Shown here piece after piece: positions 44,388 through 55,666 of a DNA stretch of 64,000 nt. The position numbers were made by a program, and so were the translations under genes. The stretch's first letter is position 1. Each line of letters starts with the position of its first letter. The notes beneath the pieces are model-generated. The model worked only from the letters and a program-made list of their open reading frames with translations. It searched no databases and had not been told where the DNA came from. Where the stretch lies: positions 23,073 to 87,072 of the forward strand of contig JAKSVQ010000003.1 of assembly GCA_024407855.1 (NCBI GenBank), written 5' to 3'. This stretch comes from Mycoplasmoidaceae bacterium (GTDB lineage: Bacteria > Bacillota_I > Bacilli_A > Mycoplasmatales > Mycoplasmoidaceae).

Positions 44388-46073
44388 TTAATCTGGAACA
44401 TCAGGGCAAGGAGCATAGATGTCAGGTTGAGCATGTTGATGTGGAACATTATCCTTAATTAATTCTAAGATTTGCCCAAGGGTAACAATCTCAAATCTAG
44501 CATCAAGACTATCAACTAGTTGGGAAACGCCTTCCATTTGTCCTGATTGGGCTCAAGCATTAGCGGTAATAATGGTATAACCATTGATTGAATGAATATC
44601 AGCAACATAATTTTCATTCATTCGTTTTGCAACATTTTCAGGAGTTAATGGATGATCTTGGCCAGCAACTTCTGCATTATCTCATAATCCTTCACGCATT
44701 GAAACAATTGGTTTGTCATTAATCCAATCAACTGCTCCATGACCAGATAGATATAAATCTCGGTTACATCATACTGCACCTTGAATTTGATCGCGACGCA
44801 TTAAATCTTTAAATTTGCTCGGATCACAATCATAATAATCTAGCACATTTACATAGTGCAGATCGCATTGTTGCATGTAATCATCTGTGATCTTGGCAAA
44901 TTTACGAGTGTCATTATATTGTGCCATATTTGCATAAGCAAACCCAGATGGCCCAGCAATAAATTCATCTGAATCATACATTTCTTCGTACATGAATTCA
45001 AGAATTTCTGGGTTTAAATCATAGGCCGCTGGTGAAATAGTTCAAGTCATTGGGAAAGAATAATCAGTTCCAAATCATTTACTTTCTAATGCATAGTCAT
45101 CTTGCATTCATTGTAGGTTATCACCATCAGACATAACAATAGCAACATAATGTTTGCTAGCATCGGCTTGTAGTTTTTTTTGTTTCTTTTGTTCTAGTTT
45201 TACACTAGGGTGACCAGAATAAAGTGATAAATTACAACAATGATCTGAAGCCAACACTGGTAGGTTTTCTGCTGATTGACTAGCAACAAAGCCTAATTCA
45301 CCTTTATTTCAACCTAAGGTTGGGCTATTGTCTTCAACTCATGAAGTAACCGTATTACGGAAATAGCTTGTTTCATCTTCAAGATAGATAGTTAAAGCTT
45401 TTGCCGCAATAGCATAATCTCTTAGTGGAAAATCATATGGGCTTTGATTAACTAAGATTTTGTTATTTAAACGATCTTTATATTCTTCAAAGACAGCATG
45501 GCTTGATAGATTGGTTCCATCCATACCAAGGGTTAAACCATGGCTCTTTGCTTCTTCTTCAAGGTCTTGGTTAATCATTAAATAATGTTCAACACCGGCA
45601 ATCGTTGTTGAAAGGTTGATTGATTTGTTCCAATCACGCGTATCAACTTTTGTCTCAGGATTGTAAGATCCTTGAGCATTTTTATATAAGATGTATTTGC
45701 CATTAAATGCATCTTTAAAATTTAAGATTAATCCTCATGGGTTATTTCAATATGTCCAATCAGATTTAATGTCTAAATCATATTCTGTTACATATCATCA
45801 GATATCACGTGATTCTTTGCGATCAGCCCCGAAGATATATATTTGGGCCTGTTGTTGAGCAAGAATTCCTTGTAATGATTGCAATGTTACTATTAAATCA
45901 TCATCTAGTTCCATTCCATTTACACAATAAATTGTTTTAGCAATTGAAGGTGTTTTAAAGAAAACAGGTTTATGTTTGGTTTGTTTGCTACAGCTTGTTG
46001 TTGCTAAACTAGCTGTTGTTGCCACTGTTAGTGGGGCAATTGTTGTTAAGAATATTTTGTTTAGTCGTTTCAT
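44388..46073 (-). CDS. GxGYxYP-type putative glycoside hydrolase lipoprotein
   Basis: 561 residues. Lipobox ATTSC with C28. N-terminal part (~45-230) matches the style of the GxGYxYP N-domain. The C-terminal family core is visible: YVAIVMSDGDNLQW, MTWTISPAAYDLNPEILEFMY and GPSGFAYAN, where the family has GPSGxGYxYP. In Bacteroidetes and Firmicutes these are putative polysaccharide-acting proteins; activity unproven, and the degenerate GYxYP motif leaves activity here uncertain. ATG 46073 follows SD AAAGGAT. Ten or more UGA Trp codons. Confidence 0.78.
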
Positions 46074-46159
46074 ATCCTTTATTATAGAATAATAAAAAAC
46101 TCCAAACTCCATTTTTGAGATTTATAATTTTACTAATATAATAAACATAATAACAAGGA

Positions 46160-46217
46160 AAGGATAAATATGACAAGTGAATCGATACAGTTAGATCAAG
46201 GCGATGTATTTATCCTT
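46160..46217 (+). promoter_or_regulatory. SD-sequestering stem in the mgtA leader
   Basis: AAGGATAAATA (46160-46170) is perfectly complementary to TATTTATCCTT (46207-46217). The left arm contains the SD and the first base of the leader ORF start; the right arm lies in its codons 13-16. A ribosome progressing through the ORF would open the stem. It differs from the M-box riboswitch; the sensing is inferred to be translational. Confidence 0.7.
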
Positions 46218-46229
46218 ACATTGTTTTAA
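46170..46229 (+). CDS. 19-residue leader peptide of mgtA
   Basis: MTSESIQLDQGDVFILTLF, stop TAA, ending 31 nt before the mgtA ATG. SD AAGGAT has 5-nt spacing. The middle is acidic (DQGD). In enterobacteria, leader peptides upstream of mgtA tune expression to Mg2+ because low Mg2+ destabilises ribosomes on acidic or proline-rich runs. Here that mechanism is inference from position, size, acidity and overlap with the 11-bp stem. mgtA itself has no SD, suggesting coupling to this ORF. Confidence 0.65.
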   Translation: MTSESIQLDQGDVFILTLF

Positions 46230-46260
46230 TCTTTCTTGATTTGCTTAGCATGGTCAAAAC

Positions 46261-48972
46261 ATGTCTAAGAGAAAAGAACGTAAAGAAAAACGAAAACTAT
46301 ATATTACGCAAAAGCAAGGTCAGTTTCTAGTTGAACAAGCAATGAAACAACCTAAAGCTTTGCTTAATGATTTTGAAACTAGTGAAAACGGTTTAAGAGA
46401 AGAACAACTCGAAGCAAAATACGATAAGTTTGGTTATAACACGATTGCTAATAAGAATAAGGTTACTTGATACAAAACCTTATTTGATGCTTTTGTTACA
46501 CCATTTACTGGTATTTTGCTAGTGGTTGCATTATTAAGTGTTTTACTACCAGTCTTTCAAAACATTCCTATCAAAACTGAAGAATGAGTAAGTTTTGGTA
46601 TTATCATGGGAATGATTGTTTTATCTGGTACCTTAAACTTTATCCAAAACTTTAAATCTGGCAAAGCCAGCGAAAAGCTAAATGAAATGATTAATACCAC
46701 TGCTGCGGTTGAACGAGCCGGAGTAAAAAAGGAAATCCCAATTGAACAAATTGTTCCTGGTGATATCATCCACTTAGCTGCTGGTGACATGGTTCCAGCT
46801 GATATGCGTCTTTTATATGCAAAAGACTTATTCATTACGCAATCAGCTCTAACGGGTGAATCTGAGCCAGTAGAAAAGACAGCTTTTATTCAAGAAAAGG
46901 TTACAAGCGCTTTAAATTGTAGCAATATTTGTTTCATGGGAACCACTGTTGCTTCTGGTTCAGCTTATGGTATTGCCGTACAAACTGGCAAAAGTACCTT
47001 CTTAGGTAAAGTTGCTAAAGCAGTTGGAGCAAAGCGACCACAAACAAGCTTTGACAAAGGAATTAAGAAAGTTAGCCACATTATCCTTATTACAATGGCC
47101 ATCATGTGTCTAATCATCTTTATTATTAAAGGATTAAAGAATCAATTTGACATTAACATTGGTTTGCCAGCTAAAGATGCTTGAATTGAATCATTAACCT
47201 TCTCATTAGCTGCAGCCATTGCCATTATTCCTGAAATGCTGCCAATGATTATTACACTAAACCTAACCAAAGAGGCAATTAAGTTTAGCAAACAAAAAGC
47301 TATTATTAAAAACGTTAACGCCATTCAAACCTTTGGGGCGATGGACGTTTTATGTACAGATAAGACTGGAACATTAACTGAAGACCACATTATCTTACAA
47401 GAACATTTAAATGTTCAAGGTAAAGAAGATGAAAAGGTTTTACTATATGGTTGTTTAAACTCTTATCACCAAACAGGTTTAAAGAACCTTATTGATAAAG
47501 CCATAGTCGAACGTGCCCAACAAAAGCACATTATGGATAAAGTTGAAAAGTATAAAAAGGTTGATGAAATCCCTTTTGACTTTGAACGTAGAAGAATGTC
47601 CATCATTGTAGCTGATGAACAAGGAACTAAAACCTTAATTACTAAAGGTGCGAGTGAAGAAATTTTAAATGTTTGTTCAAAGATCTTAGTTGGTGATAAA
47701 GTAGTTGATCTTGATAAAGAATGAACAAACAAGATCAAAAAACAAATTACTGAACTAAATGATAATGGAATGCGAGTTATTTGTGTTGCCATTAACCACG
47801 AACCATTATTAAAGAATGAAGCTTTTTCTGATGAAGACGAAAAAGACTTAATGCTTGTTGGTTATATTGCCTTACTTGACCCACCAAAGATGTCAGCTAA
47901 AGCTGCCGTTAAAGATTTAATTGCTAAAGGTGTTGACATCAAGATCTTAACCGGTGACAATGAAAAAGTAACTAAATATATTTGTCGTCAACTAGGTTTA
48001 GGCTCTGGCAAAGTCTTACTTGGGGAAGATATTGAAAAGTTAGACTTTGACCAATTAAAAGATAAGGTTAGAGAAACAACCATCTTTGCTAAACTATCAC
48101 CAGAACAAAAAGCAAATATTGTTCTAGCTTTAAAAGCTAATAAACACGTAGTTGGTTATATGGGTGATGGCATTAATGATGCTCCAGCGATGCGAGCAGC
48201 TGATATTGCTATTTCCGTTGATACTGCAGTTGATATTGCTAAAGAATCAGCTGATGTTATCTTACTAGAAAAAGACCTAGAGATCTTAGGCAATGGCGCA
48301 TTACAAGGCCGTAGAACATTTGCTAACATTATGAAATATATCAAGATTTCATTAAGTAGTAACTTTGGTAACATGTTATCAATGTTAGTGGCTGCAATGT
48401 GATTGCCATTTAACCCATTGATGCCAATTCAAATTATCTTCATGAACTTATTCTATGACTTTACACAATTATCCATCCCATGGGATGCTATTGATAATAA
48501 ATTCTTGCAAACGCCAAAGAACTGGAATGCGATGTCGATTATTAAGTTCATGGTGATTCTAGGACCAGTCAGCACCATCTTTGATATTATTACCTTTGCT
48601 GTGCTTTATTTTGGCTTTGGTTATAACAGTCCAGAACATGTAATGTTATTCAATGCTGGTTGATTTATTGAAGCAGCCATTAGTCAAACTGTTATCATCC
48701 ATGTTTTGCGTAGTCGTCGAACTGCTTATTTCCAAACTAACCCATCATTACCTGTTGTGTTAGCAACTACTGGTTCAATGATTTTCTTAGGGGCAACACC
48801 ATTCATTCCTGGTTTAAACTATGGTTTACAATTTGTTAACCAAGCTGGTGTTACTTGCTATATCAACCCATGATATTGATTAGCATTATTAGGAATAATT
48901 GTTGGTTATATAGTTATTGCTGAATTGACAAAACGGCTATATATGAAAGTCAACCATAATGAATGAATTTAA
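46261..48972 (+). CDS. mgtA: Mg2+-importing P-type ATPase (MgtA family, P3B)
   Basis: 903 residues, full length. An N-terminal basic tail (MSKRKERKEKRK), then GDIIHLAAGDMVPADMRLL, the TGES loop (~198), phosphorylation motif DKTGTLTEDHIILQEH with D367, KGASEEILNVC, and hinge MGDGINDAPAMRAADIAIS (~634). YGCLNSYHQTGLKNLIDKA after the D-motif is typical of MgtA/MgtB. Ten or so membrane helices. It imports Mg2+ at the membrane. ATG 46261 lacks an SD and sits behind the leader ORF. Confidence 0.93.
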
Positions 48973-48992
48973 ATTAGGGTATAATCATAAGT

Positions 48993-49445
48993 ATGAAAAA
49001 AGTTACTAAACCAAATTTAACATTTATATTATTAGGTGTAGTTTTGGCAGCAGTCTTCTTCTTTGCTGCAATCTTTACTTGCATCTATTCATTTAGAGGC
49101 AGTGATAGCATTGGCTATTACATTGGCGCAACAGTCTTACAAGGTATCACTGTCGTTTTGTCATTCTTATTTATGTTCTTACCTGATTGCTTATATAGTT
49201 ATTGAAAGCAATGAAGAACTAGCAAAGCTAAACCTACTATCTTCTATGCTTTTATTGCAACAATGCTTGTTGGGTTAATTGCAATCTTAGCTTTAATCTT
49301 TGGTTTAGTTGACAAAGGTTGAACTGTTACTAAAGGATCAAGCACATTAATTAATATTATTTCTTATTTAATGTTAGTTGGTTTGGTTGCTGCTGTGATT
49401 CCATCAATTGTGATGCTACCAGTTTATTTCGATCACAATAAGTAA
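48993..49445 (+). CDS. Small four-helix membrane protein (uncharacterised)
   Basis: 150 residues with four predicted membrane helices (~9-30, ~44-63, ~80-103, ~123-143) and short basic loops (YWKQWRTSKAK). No family recognised. -10 TATAAT at 48980-48985 puts transcription start within a base or two of ATG, so it is leaderless and separate from mgtA, whose stop is 20 bp upstream. A link to Mg2+ transport is only suggested by position. Confidence 0.75.
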
Positions 49446-49446
49446 A

Positions 49447-49474
49447 AAATAAAGAGGCAATGCCTCTTTTTTAT
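49447..49474. terminator. Bidirectional terminator, 48993 gene and pepD
   Basis: AAATAAAGAGG / CCTCTTTTTTATTT around CAATG; it overlaps the pepD stop. Confidence 0.85.
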
Positions 49475-51096
49475 TTCTTACCAATATATCTCATGTGTTC
49501 AATGCATGATAGGGTTACGGCTACCACACCATCCATTGTTCCAGTATATAAAGTTTCTTGGCAGTCGTGCATGTTATGAATTTCTGCTCCAATTGAAACC
49601 ATGTTTAATTCTGGGTTGAAGTGTTTAAACCATGATACTTCTAGACCACCATGTAAGTGTCGTGTTGTTCATTTAACACCTTTACTTTCAAATGCTTCTT
49701 TAGCGACATTAACAAATGATTGGTCTTCATCACCTGGTCAACCATAGTACATATTACGCATTTGGTAATGGTCAAGGTCGTCACCACCAAGATATTGCTT
49801 AGCCATCTTACGGCTTTCTTCAATAATTTGTTGAATGTGTTCGTTGTTGCAACTACGGCATAGAACTTGTAATTCCATACTTGGGTTGCATCATACATCC
49901 TTGTCACCTTCTTTAGTGTTGTCATAACGGATGTAGATTGGACCCATGTTACCACTAGTTTCAACTCAACCTGATTCTTTATTCTTTCAAGAATAAGGAC
50001 CAAATAGTAAGTTGCAAATTAAGTTAACAATTTGTGTACTTGTTTCGTGAGAGAATGGACGAATTTCTACATTGTCTGGTAATTTAGCAATTTCAGTTTG
50101 AATCTTTAAACCAGTTTCAGCTGGGAAGTCTTGACGAATTTGTTTGTCATGATCAGCCACAACCTTTTGGATGTCATCAATGGTTAGTTTTGTACAGAAT
50201 GTTGCAAATGATTGTGTATGCAATAAGTTTGAACCATCAGAGTCTGGTGAAGCATATTCAATAATTCTAAAAGAATCATCTTTATTGATATCTCTTAAAA
50301 TTTCACCAACTAATCTTACTGCTGTTGCGTGTGTAGCAATTCAGTCACCATCATGGCCACCTAATAATCCTGTTAGGTTAATAGTAAACACATTTAAGCT
50401 TGTATCTAATGGTTTAGTTTCTAAGTCTTTTGGAATAGTATAGAAAGAAATTACAGCACCAGCTGTTGAAATAATAATTTCACCATCAAATGAGTTGTCA
50501 TTATTAATTAGGTATTTAAATCCTTGAACCGGTCCACCTTTCTCACCAGTTTTAGTTAAACCAAGGTATGATGCACCGATCATTCCTTCTTCTTCATCAG
50601 TTGTAACAATACAACGAATTGGTCCATGTTTAAAGTTGTCAGATTTAGTAATGGCTAACATTGTACCAATACCAATTCCGTTGTCAGCACCTAATGATGT
50701 TTGGTTGCCTAATGATGTTAAAGTACCATTGTCATGGTATTCTAGTTCAACACCACTATTTTTCATTTGTTCATGAACTTCATCACTATTGAAGGCAATA
50801 ACCATGTCCATGTGGGCTTGTAGGATGATTGGTTCATTTCCTTGTAATGCAGGAGCATTGGCAGGAACATCTCATCAAATGTTACCACTTGAATCATTTG
50901 GGTTAATTGCATCATTAACTAAATTAGCACGGTATTGGTCTTCATAAACCTCAGTGCCAGGACGTAGTTCTCTTACACGTTCTTTTAAATAATCACAAAT
51001 CTTTCTTGTGTGAAAACTTGGACGATATACCTTTGACAAAAGCTCAAATTCTTTTAAGGCTTCTGTCTTAATTTCATCTAATATTTCTTGTGTCAT
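49471..51096 (-). CDS. pepD: Aminoacyl-histidine dipeptidase (PepD family, M20)
   Basis: 541 residues, a little longer than typical PepD. Zinc-ligand motifs: ILQAHMDMV, SLGADNGIG and TTDEEEGMIGAS, and the C-terminal HGGLEVSWF. It hydrolyses dipeptides (such as Xaa-His) in the cytosol, fitting a peptide-scavenging parasite. It starts ATG 51096 behind AAGGAAAAAT. Several UGA Trp codons including WWDVPA. Confidence 0.95.
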
Positions 51097-51145
51097 AATT
51101 TTTCCTTAATATATGTTTAATTATAATAGATAACACATAAAAATA

Positions 51146-51170
51146 AAAACTAGAGTTATACTCTAGTTTT
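51146..51170. terminator. Bidirectional-looking hairpin between pepD and luxS
   Basis: AAAACTAGAG / CTCTAGTTTT around TTATA. It terminates luxS on the minus strand, 10 nt past its stop. Confidence 0.82.
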
Positions 51171-51179
51171 ATATTTAGA

Positions 51180-51635
51180 CTATTTCTTATATTGTTTTTG
51201 TCAGTTTGAACGTTGACAATATCATGTGTTTCATGCCGCTTGGGCAGTTGAAATGCTTAACGAGCGGAAGTTACCACATGCTTTAATATCTTTGCCTGGA
51301 ACTTCTTTTAAACTCTTGATGTATTGATTAAGCTTTGGCAAAGTCTTTTCTAATCAGGTTAATGATTTTTTGCCATAAACGACAAGATAGAATCCTGTTT
51401 GGCAACCCATTGGACCAAAATAGATTTTATCTTGTGGATAATTTTCACTATAGAACGTAGCAATGATATGTTCTAATGAGTGCAATGCACTATTAGATAA
51501 ATAACTACCACGATTAGGAATTTTAAAACGTCAATCAAATGTAGTAACAAACATTTTATTGAATTGTTTTACATCATGTAAATAAATTCCTGGTTTTAAT
51601 TTTGTGTGATTAATTTTGAATGATTTAATTAACAT
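51180..51635 (-). CDS. luxS: S-ribosylhomocysteine lyase LuxS
   Basis: 151 residues, normal length. The metal motif HxxEH is LHSLEH (H52, E55, H56), the catalytic cysteine C78 in GPMGCQTGFY, and the third metal ligand C120 in ACGNFRS; the N-terminus has TTFDWRFKIPN. It splits S-ribosylhomocysteine into homocysteine and DPD, the AI-2 precursor, in the activated methyl cycle. All active-site residues are intact. Five UGA Trp codons hide it from standard-code gene finding. LuxS is uncommon in mollicutes, so transfer is possible. Partner Pfs is not in the window. Confidence 0.92.
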
Positions 51636-51708
51636 ATTTTTATTATAAGTGAATTGAATTTTCTAACTTTTCAATTTTTACACCTATAATATATTTATAG
51701 GAGACAAT

Positions 51709-52017
51709 ATGGCAAAAAAGAAAAAACAAAATCGTCGTGAACACCACGTTGTTCCAGCCAAAGATGGTGGCTGAGATGTTAAAATAAACAACGCTGGTCA
51801 CCGTACTTTCCACACTAGAAAAAAATCAACAGCAATTAAAAAAGCTCGTGCTATTTCTAGAAAACACAAAACTGAATTAGTTATCCATGACTCTCATGGA
51901 AAAATTGAAGTTAAAAACTCACATGACGTAGTACGTTATGGAAAACCAGGTCCAAAGCCTAAAAAACACAAAAAGGCTAAAAGATCTAAAAAAGCTAAAC
52001 GTTCTAAAAGAAGATAA
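51709..52017 (+). CDS. DUF2188 protein with histone-like basic tail
   Basis: 102 residues. Residues ~10-75 match the small DUF2188 fold (HHVVPAKDGGWDVKINNAG, KSTAIKKARAISRKHKTELVIHDSHGKIEV). The last ~28 residues are almost only Lys, Ala, Arg, Ser and Pro (KPKKHKKAKRSKKAKRSKRR), like histone H1 C-tails. This predicts nucleic-acid binding and perhaps a nucleoid or ribosome-associated role; function unproven. Promoter TATAAT 51685-51690, SD AGGAG, own terminator: a monocistronic, probably well-expressed gene. Confidence 0.85.
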
Positions 52018-52019
52018 TT

Positions 52020-52048
52020 AAAAAACTAGGTTGAAGCCTAGTTTTTTT
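52020..52048. terminator. Bidirectional terminator, DUF2188 gene and lipoprotein
   Basis: AAAAAACTAGG / CCTAGTTTTTT around TTGAAG. Confidence 0.9.
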
Positions 52049-52051
52049 ATT

Positions 52052-53212
52052 TTATAAAGATAAAGTATGAAGGCAAGAATAGACTTTTGCATTCTCAACT
52101 TTACTATTCCATGTTTCAACTGTAAAATATAAACTTGTTGTAATTACATCACCTTTTTTTAAACCTTTAACATCTGGTGTTTGTGCGTAGTTTACATATG
52201 TGCTTCCACTCATTTTATGAATTATTTTTTCATTGTTTAGCGAAATAAAATTAAGTCCTTGGGTTCATTTTATCTTGCCCTCGTAATCACCTTCTCAAAC
52301 TAATGCTAATCCAGTAGAAGGATCACCTTCCCAATCCTTTAAATCAATTTTTACTATGTAAAATTTATTAGTATCTAAAGTTATTGTGCCGTTATATTCA
52401 ATTTTATCGTCATTAATTTTGTCTAGCAAAATGTCTTCTTTGATGTTTGCTTTGGATAAATATTTACTATAAAGTAATTTGACCAGCCTTGTGTCAAAAC
52501 AAGTACTTACCATGTCGACTGTTTGGTCATTATAGTTTGTATTATCAAAAGATATTTTCATACTATGATGACCATCGGTATCTTCTTCTTCATATTGCAT
52601 GTCAACTGAATATACCAAATCATTAAGACTAGCAAAATAATCTTTTCATGTGCTAGTGGTGCCACACGTATCGCACACAAAAAGTGGCCGTGGTAGAATT
52701 GATCATTCTTTTACCAATGGCAAAACTGTGCCCCCGTCTTCCTCTTTATATTTAAACATATATTGAATATTTTTTATTACTTCCTTGCCATCAAAACTAT
52801 AAATAAGCATGCCGTCATATGAAATTTTTACATGTAACTCATTTGACAATGAAATTAAATAACCATGATTATCATCTTTGGTAACATCAATTGACATATC
52901 AATTGTAGCTGTGTCAAGAGTAAAACCATATTGTTTAATTGTATAACACATTGCATCAAGGACAACCATATAGTCATCAATAAAGATATATGGTTGCTCA
53001 TAAAGATCTTTTAGATAAATATCTAATGCTTCATCTTGTGTTATTGGATTAGCAAAAGACTTTTCGCTAACACGACTATTGTATTGACCATGTTTATTAA
53101 AGTCTCAGGAAATTGACTTATCAGTAATCTTAGGACCACATGATGTGACAAATGGAACTGTACTAATTCCTAAAGGAATTAGTGATGTTAATAAAATTAA
53201 ATTCTTCTTCAT
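52052..53212 (-). CDS. Lipoprotein, 52-55 kb family member 1
   Basis: 386 residues. Signal peptide MKKNLILLTSLIPLGISTVP ending FVTSC (C25). Then the family block (SISWDF..HGQYNSRV, QDEALDIYLKDL, PYIFIDDYMV, a beta-rich centre) and a C-terminal beta domain. Two further members lie upstream in the same direction. No function recognised; a surface-exposed, variable antigen is likely. TATAAT 6 nt before ATG: leaderless. Confidence 0.83.
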
Positions 53213-53232
53213 ATAAAAATTATATCTAAAAG

Positions 53233-53258
53233 AAAAACTAGGTTAAACCCTAGTTTTT
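53233..53258 (-). terminator. Terminator of family member 2
   Basis: AAAAACTAGG / CCTAGTTTTT around TTAAAC, nearly the same stem as at 52020. Confidence 0.85.
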
Positions 53259-53262
53259 ATAA

Positions 53263-54402
53263 TTAATTGAAGGATGCTTTCAATTCTACACCATCGATTG
53301 TTGTTCCCCATTGTTTTGGCGATAGAGTAATGTTAGTATAAATAATGTCATCTTTAGCCAAACCAGAAAATCCGGTATTAATCTCATGTGGAGACGAACC
53401 ATGTCAAGTTTCAGGAATTATTCTTTTGCCTTCGACAACAGCAAAATCCAAACCAGCAGGAGACTCAATTTTATCTAAATAATCTGCTTCATTATCAGTA
53501 GAGGCACGTAACCTCAACATTGATGATGGGTCTTTGTCTCAACTAGACATATCAATTTTTACAATATATTGTTTTGTTGTATCAATATTTAAATCTGTTT
53601 TGCACTTTATATACTCACCTTCAAGTGCGTCAAGAACATAATCTTCTTTAATTTTTGCGTTAGACATATACTTAGAGTTTGCAATTTTAAATAATGGGTC
53701 AGCAAAAAGCCCACCAAAATCAACAGTCTGATAGTTATTGTTGTTGGCATCAAAATCCATTGATCATCTGCCTGTTTCTTCATTCCATTGTGTAATATTG
53801 CCTTTAATAAACCACTGTTTGGTTTGCTTAGCAAAATATGGCACATATGGAGAAAATTCTTCGTAAATTGATCCCATACTTTCAATATAAGGTAAAAAAC
53901 TTCAACGAGAAAAGGCTGATATAATCGGTGGAATAGGGTCAGAAACATAGTAGGAAATCACATACGCAATATTTTGGACTTCAAAATCGGTATCTAGTGT
54001 GAAAAATGGTTTATCACCTTGATATAAATTAATGTTGAGTTTTAGTTCAAATGAAACATAGTTATCTGAACTAATATTGAAATTTAAGTTAACTTTGCCT
54101 TGTTTTAATGTCAAATTTAATTGCTTAGCATAATAGATTACTGTATCAATTGAAACCATAAAGTCATCAATAAAGATGTATGGGTTTTGTTTAAGATCTT
54201 GCAAATAAATGTTGGTTGCTTGTCCTAGCGTTACACGATCACTAAATGTTCGAGCAGCAACCCGGCTGTTATAAGCCCCATGCACATTAAAGTCTCATTC
54301 AATGGAGTCACTAGTAATTGTTGGACCACATGATGTAACAAATGGAACTGTGCTAATTCCTAAAGGAATTAGTGATGTTAATAAAATTAAATTCTTTTTC
54401 AT
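53263..54402 (-). CDS. Lipoprotein, 52-55 kb family member 2
   Basis: 379 residues. The signal peptide is identical to member 1 (C25). Family blocks: SIEWDFNVHGAYNSRVA, NIYLQDLKQNPYIFIDDFMVS, YVSFELKLNINL, a linker, then a C-terminal domain with WSMDFDANNNNYQ and IVKIDMSSWDKDPSS. Identity to member 1 is highest in the first ~75 bp and the promoter, dropping sharply afterwards. Leaderless promoter as in member 1. Confidence 0.83.
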
Positions 54403-54438
54403 ATAAAAATTATAGCTTATCAAAAATAAAACTAAGTG

Positions 54439-55635
54439 TTAGTTATGTCTAATGCTAACATAAAGATTTGTCAATGAAATTTGTTTACGCAACTGTCCGT
54501 TTTCTAATTTTGTTGGAACAACTCAAAAATCAACAATGATCTTGTCTTGTGGTTTTAAAACATGTGTATATATTCCAATTTCTTTCCATCCTGTACTATG
54601 GCCATGTTCTGGTGGGTATGTTTTGTTTTTATTTACTGTAAAAAAGGTAATGCCATTTATTATGTTAACAAAATCATCATATTCTGATGTAAAATCAATG
54701 CCCACATCAAAGTGTGATATAGTACCACTGATACTCAATAATTCAATATCAGCACTAACAATATATCGTTTGCCCAATTCAATATTTACTGGAAGAGTTT
54801 GTGGTTGCAATGCTTGGTCACCTTCAATTACTGTCGGCTTGTCCAAGACAAAATCAACTTTAACTGTTTGCGCTGATAAATATTGACTATAAGATATTGG
54901 TACTAGTTGAGATACTGCATCAGTAAGTGCTTCATCGTCGATTGATGCGTAATTAGTTTTATTCAAATCAAATTCTTCTGTGTCTTCACCATATACAATG
55001 TCTCATATTTGAGTTTTGCCTTTAATATGTCAATCCTTATCTGATTGCATAGCAAAATATTGTCTAATCAATTCAGGTTTAGTATCGCCTCTGTATCCAT
55101 CTGTCATTTGCTCAATTACTGAACTAAATCCTCAACATGGCGCTACAGAAACTATCGGAGATAAATCTATATCTTTATATTCTGAGGCAAAGGCTATGTT
55201 TTTAACATCCTCATAAATGTTAAATGTTGAAACCTTCTTTCCATTTTGTTGAACTTCGATATCAAGATTAATTTCAAATGAAATGTAATTTTCATCATTT
55301 ACGCCATTAAATTTTAAATCGATAACTCCTTTTGACAATGTATAGCCATAGCTTCTTCCTTCATTAATTTCTGCATTTAAACTAACCATGAAATCATCAA
55401 TAAAAATGTATGGATTACTTTTTACATCATTAAAATACACTTTTGTTGCTTCATCTTGGGTCATTTCAGAACCCTGTTCTTTGATCGCCACTTGGCTATT
55501 ATAATTTCCATCTCTAACAAAGTCTCAAGAGATAGAGTTATCTGTAATTGTTGGTCCACCACAAGAAACACAAAATGGAACTGTACTAATTCCTAAAGGA
55601 ATTAGTGATGTTAATAAAATTAAGTTCTTTTTCAT
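54439..55635 (-). CDS. Lipoprotein, 52-55 kb family member 3
   Basis: 398 residues. Same signal peptide core but the lipobox reads PFCVSC (C26). Family blocks: SISWDFVRDGNYNSQVA, ATKVYFNDVKSNPYIFIDDFMVS and YISFEINLDIEV. The C-terminal third differs from members 1 and 2 (NIINGITFFTVNKNKTYP). Leaderless: TATAAT 6 nt before ATG. No clear terminator follows it. Confidence 0.83.
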
Positions 55636-55666
55636 ATGAAAATTATAACTTATTAAAAAAATTAAC

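Noticed and set aside
46160..46260. M-box riboswitch upstream of mgtA
   Set aside because: The leader is too short and lacks M-box helices; a translated uORF with an SD-pairing stem explains it better.
53161..55620. AATTCCTAAAGGAATT palindrome repeated at 53165, 54355 and 55590 as a possible mobile-element end
   Set aside because: It lies inside the conserved signal-peptide codons of the three paralogous lipoproteins and moved with them.
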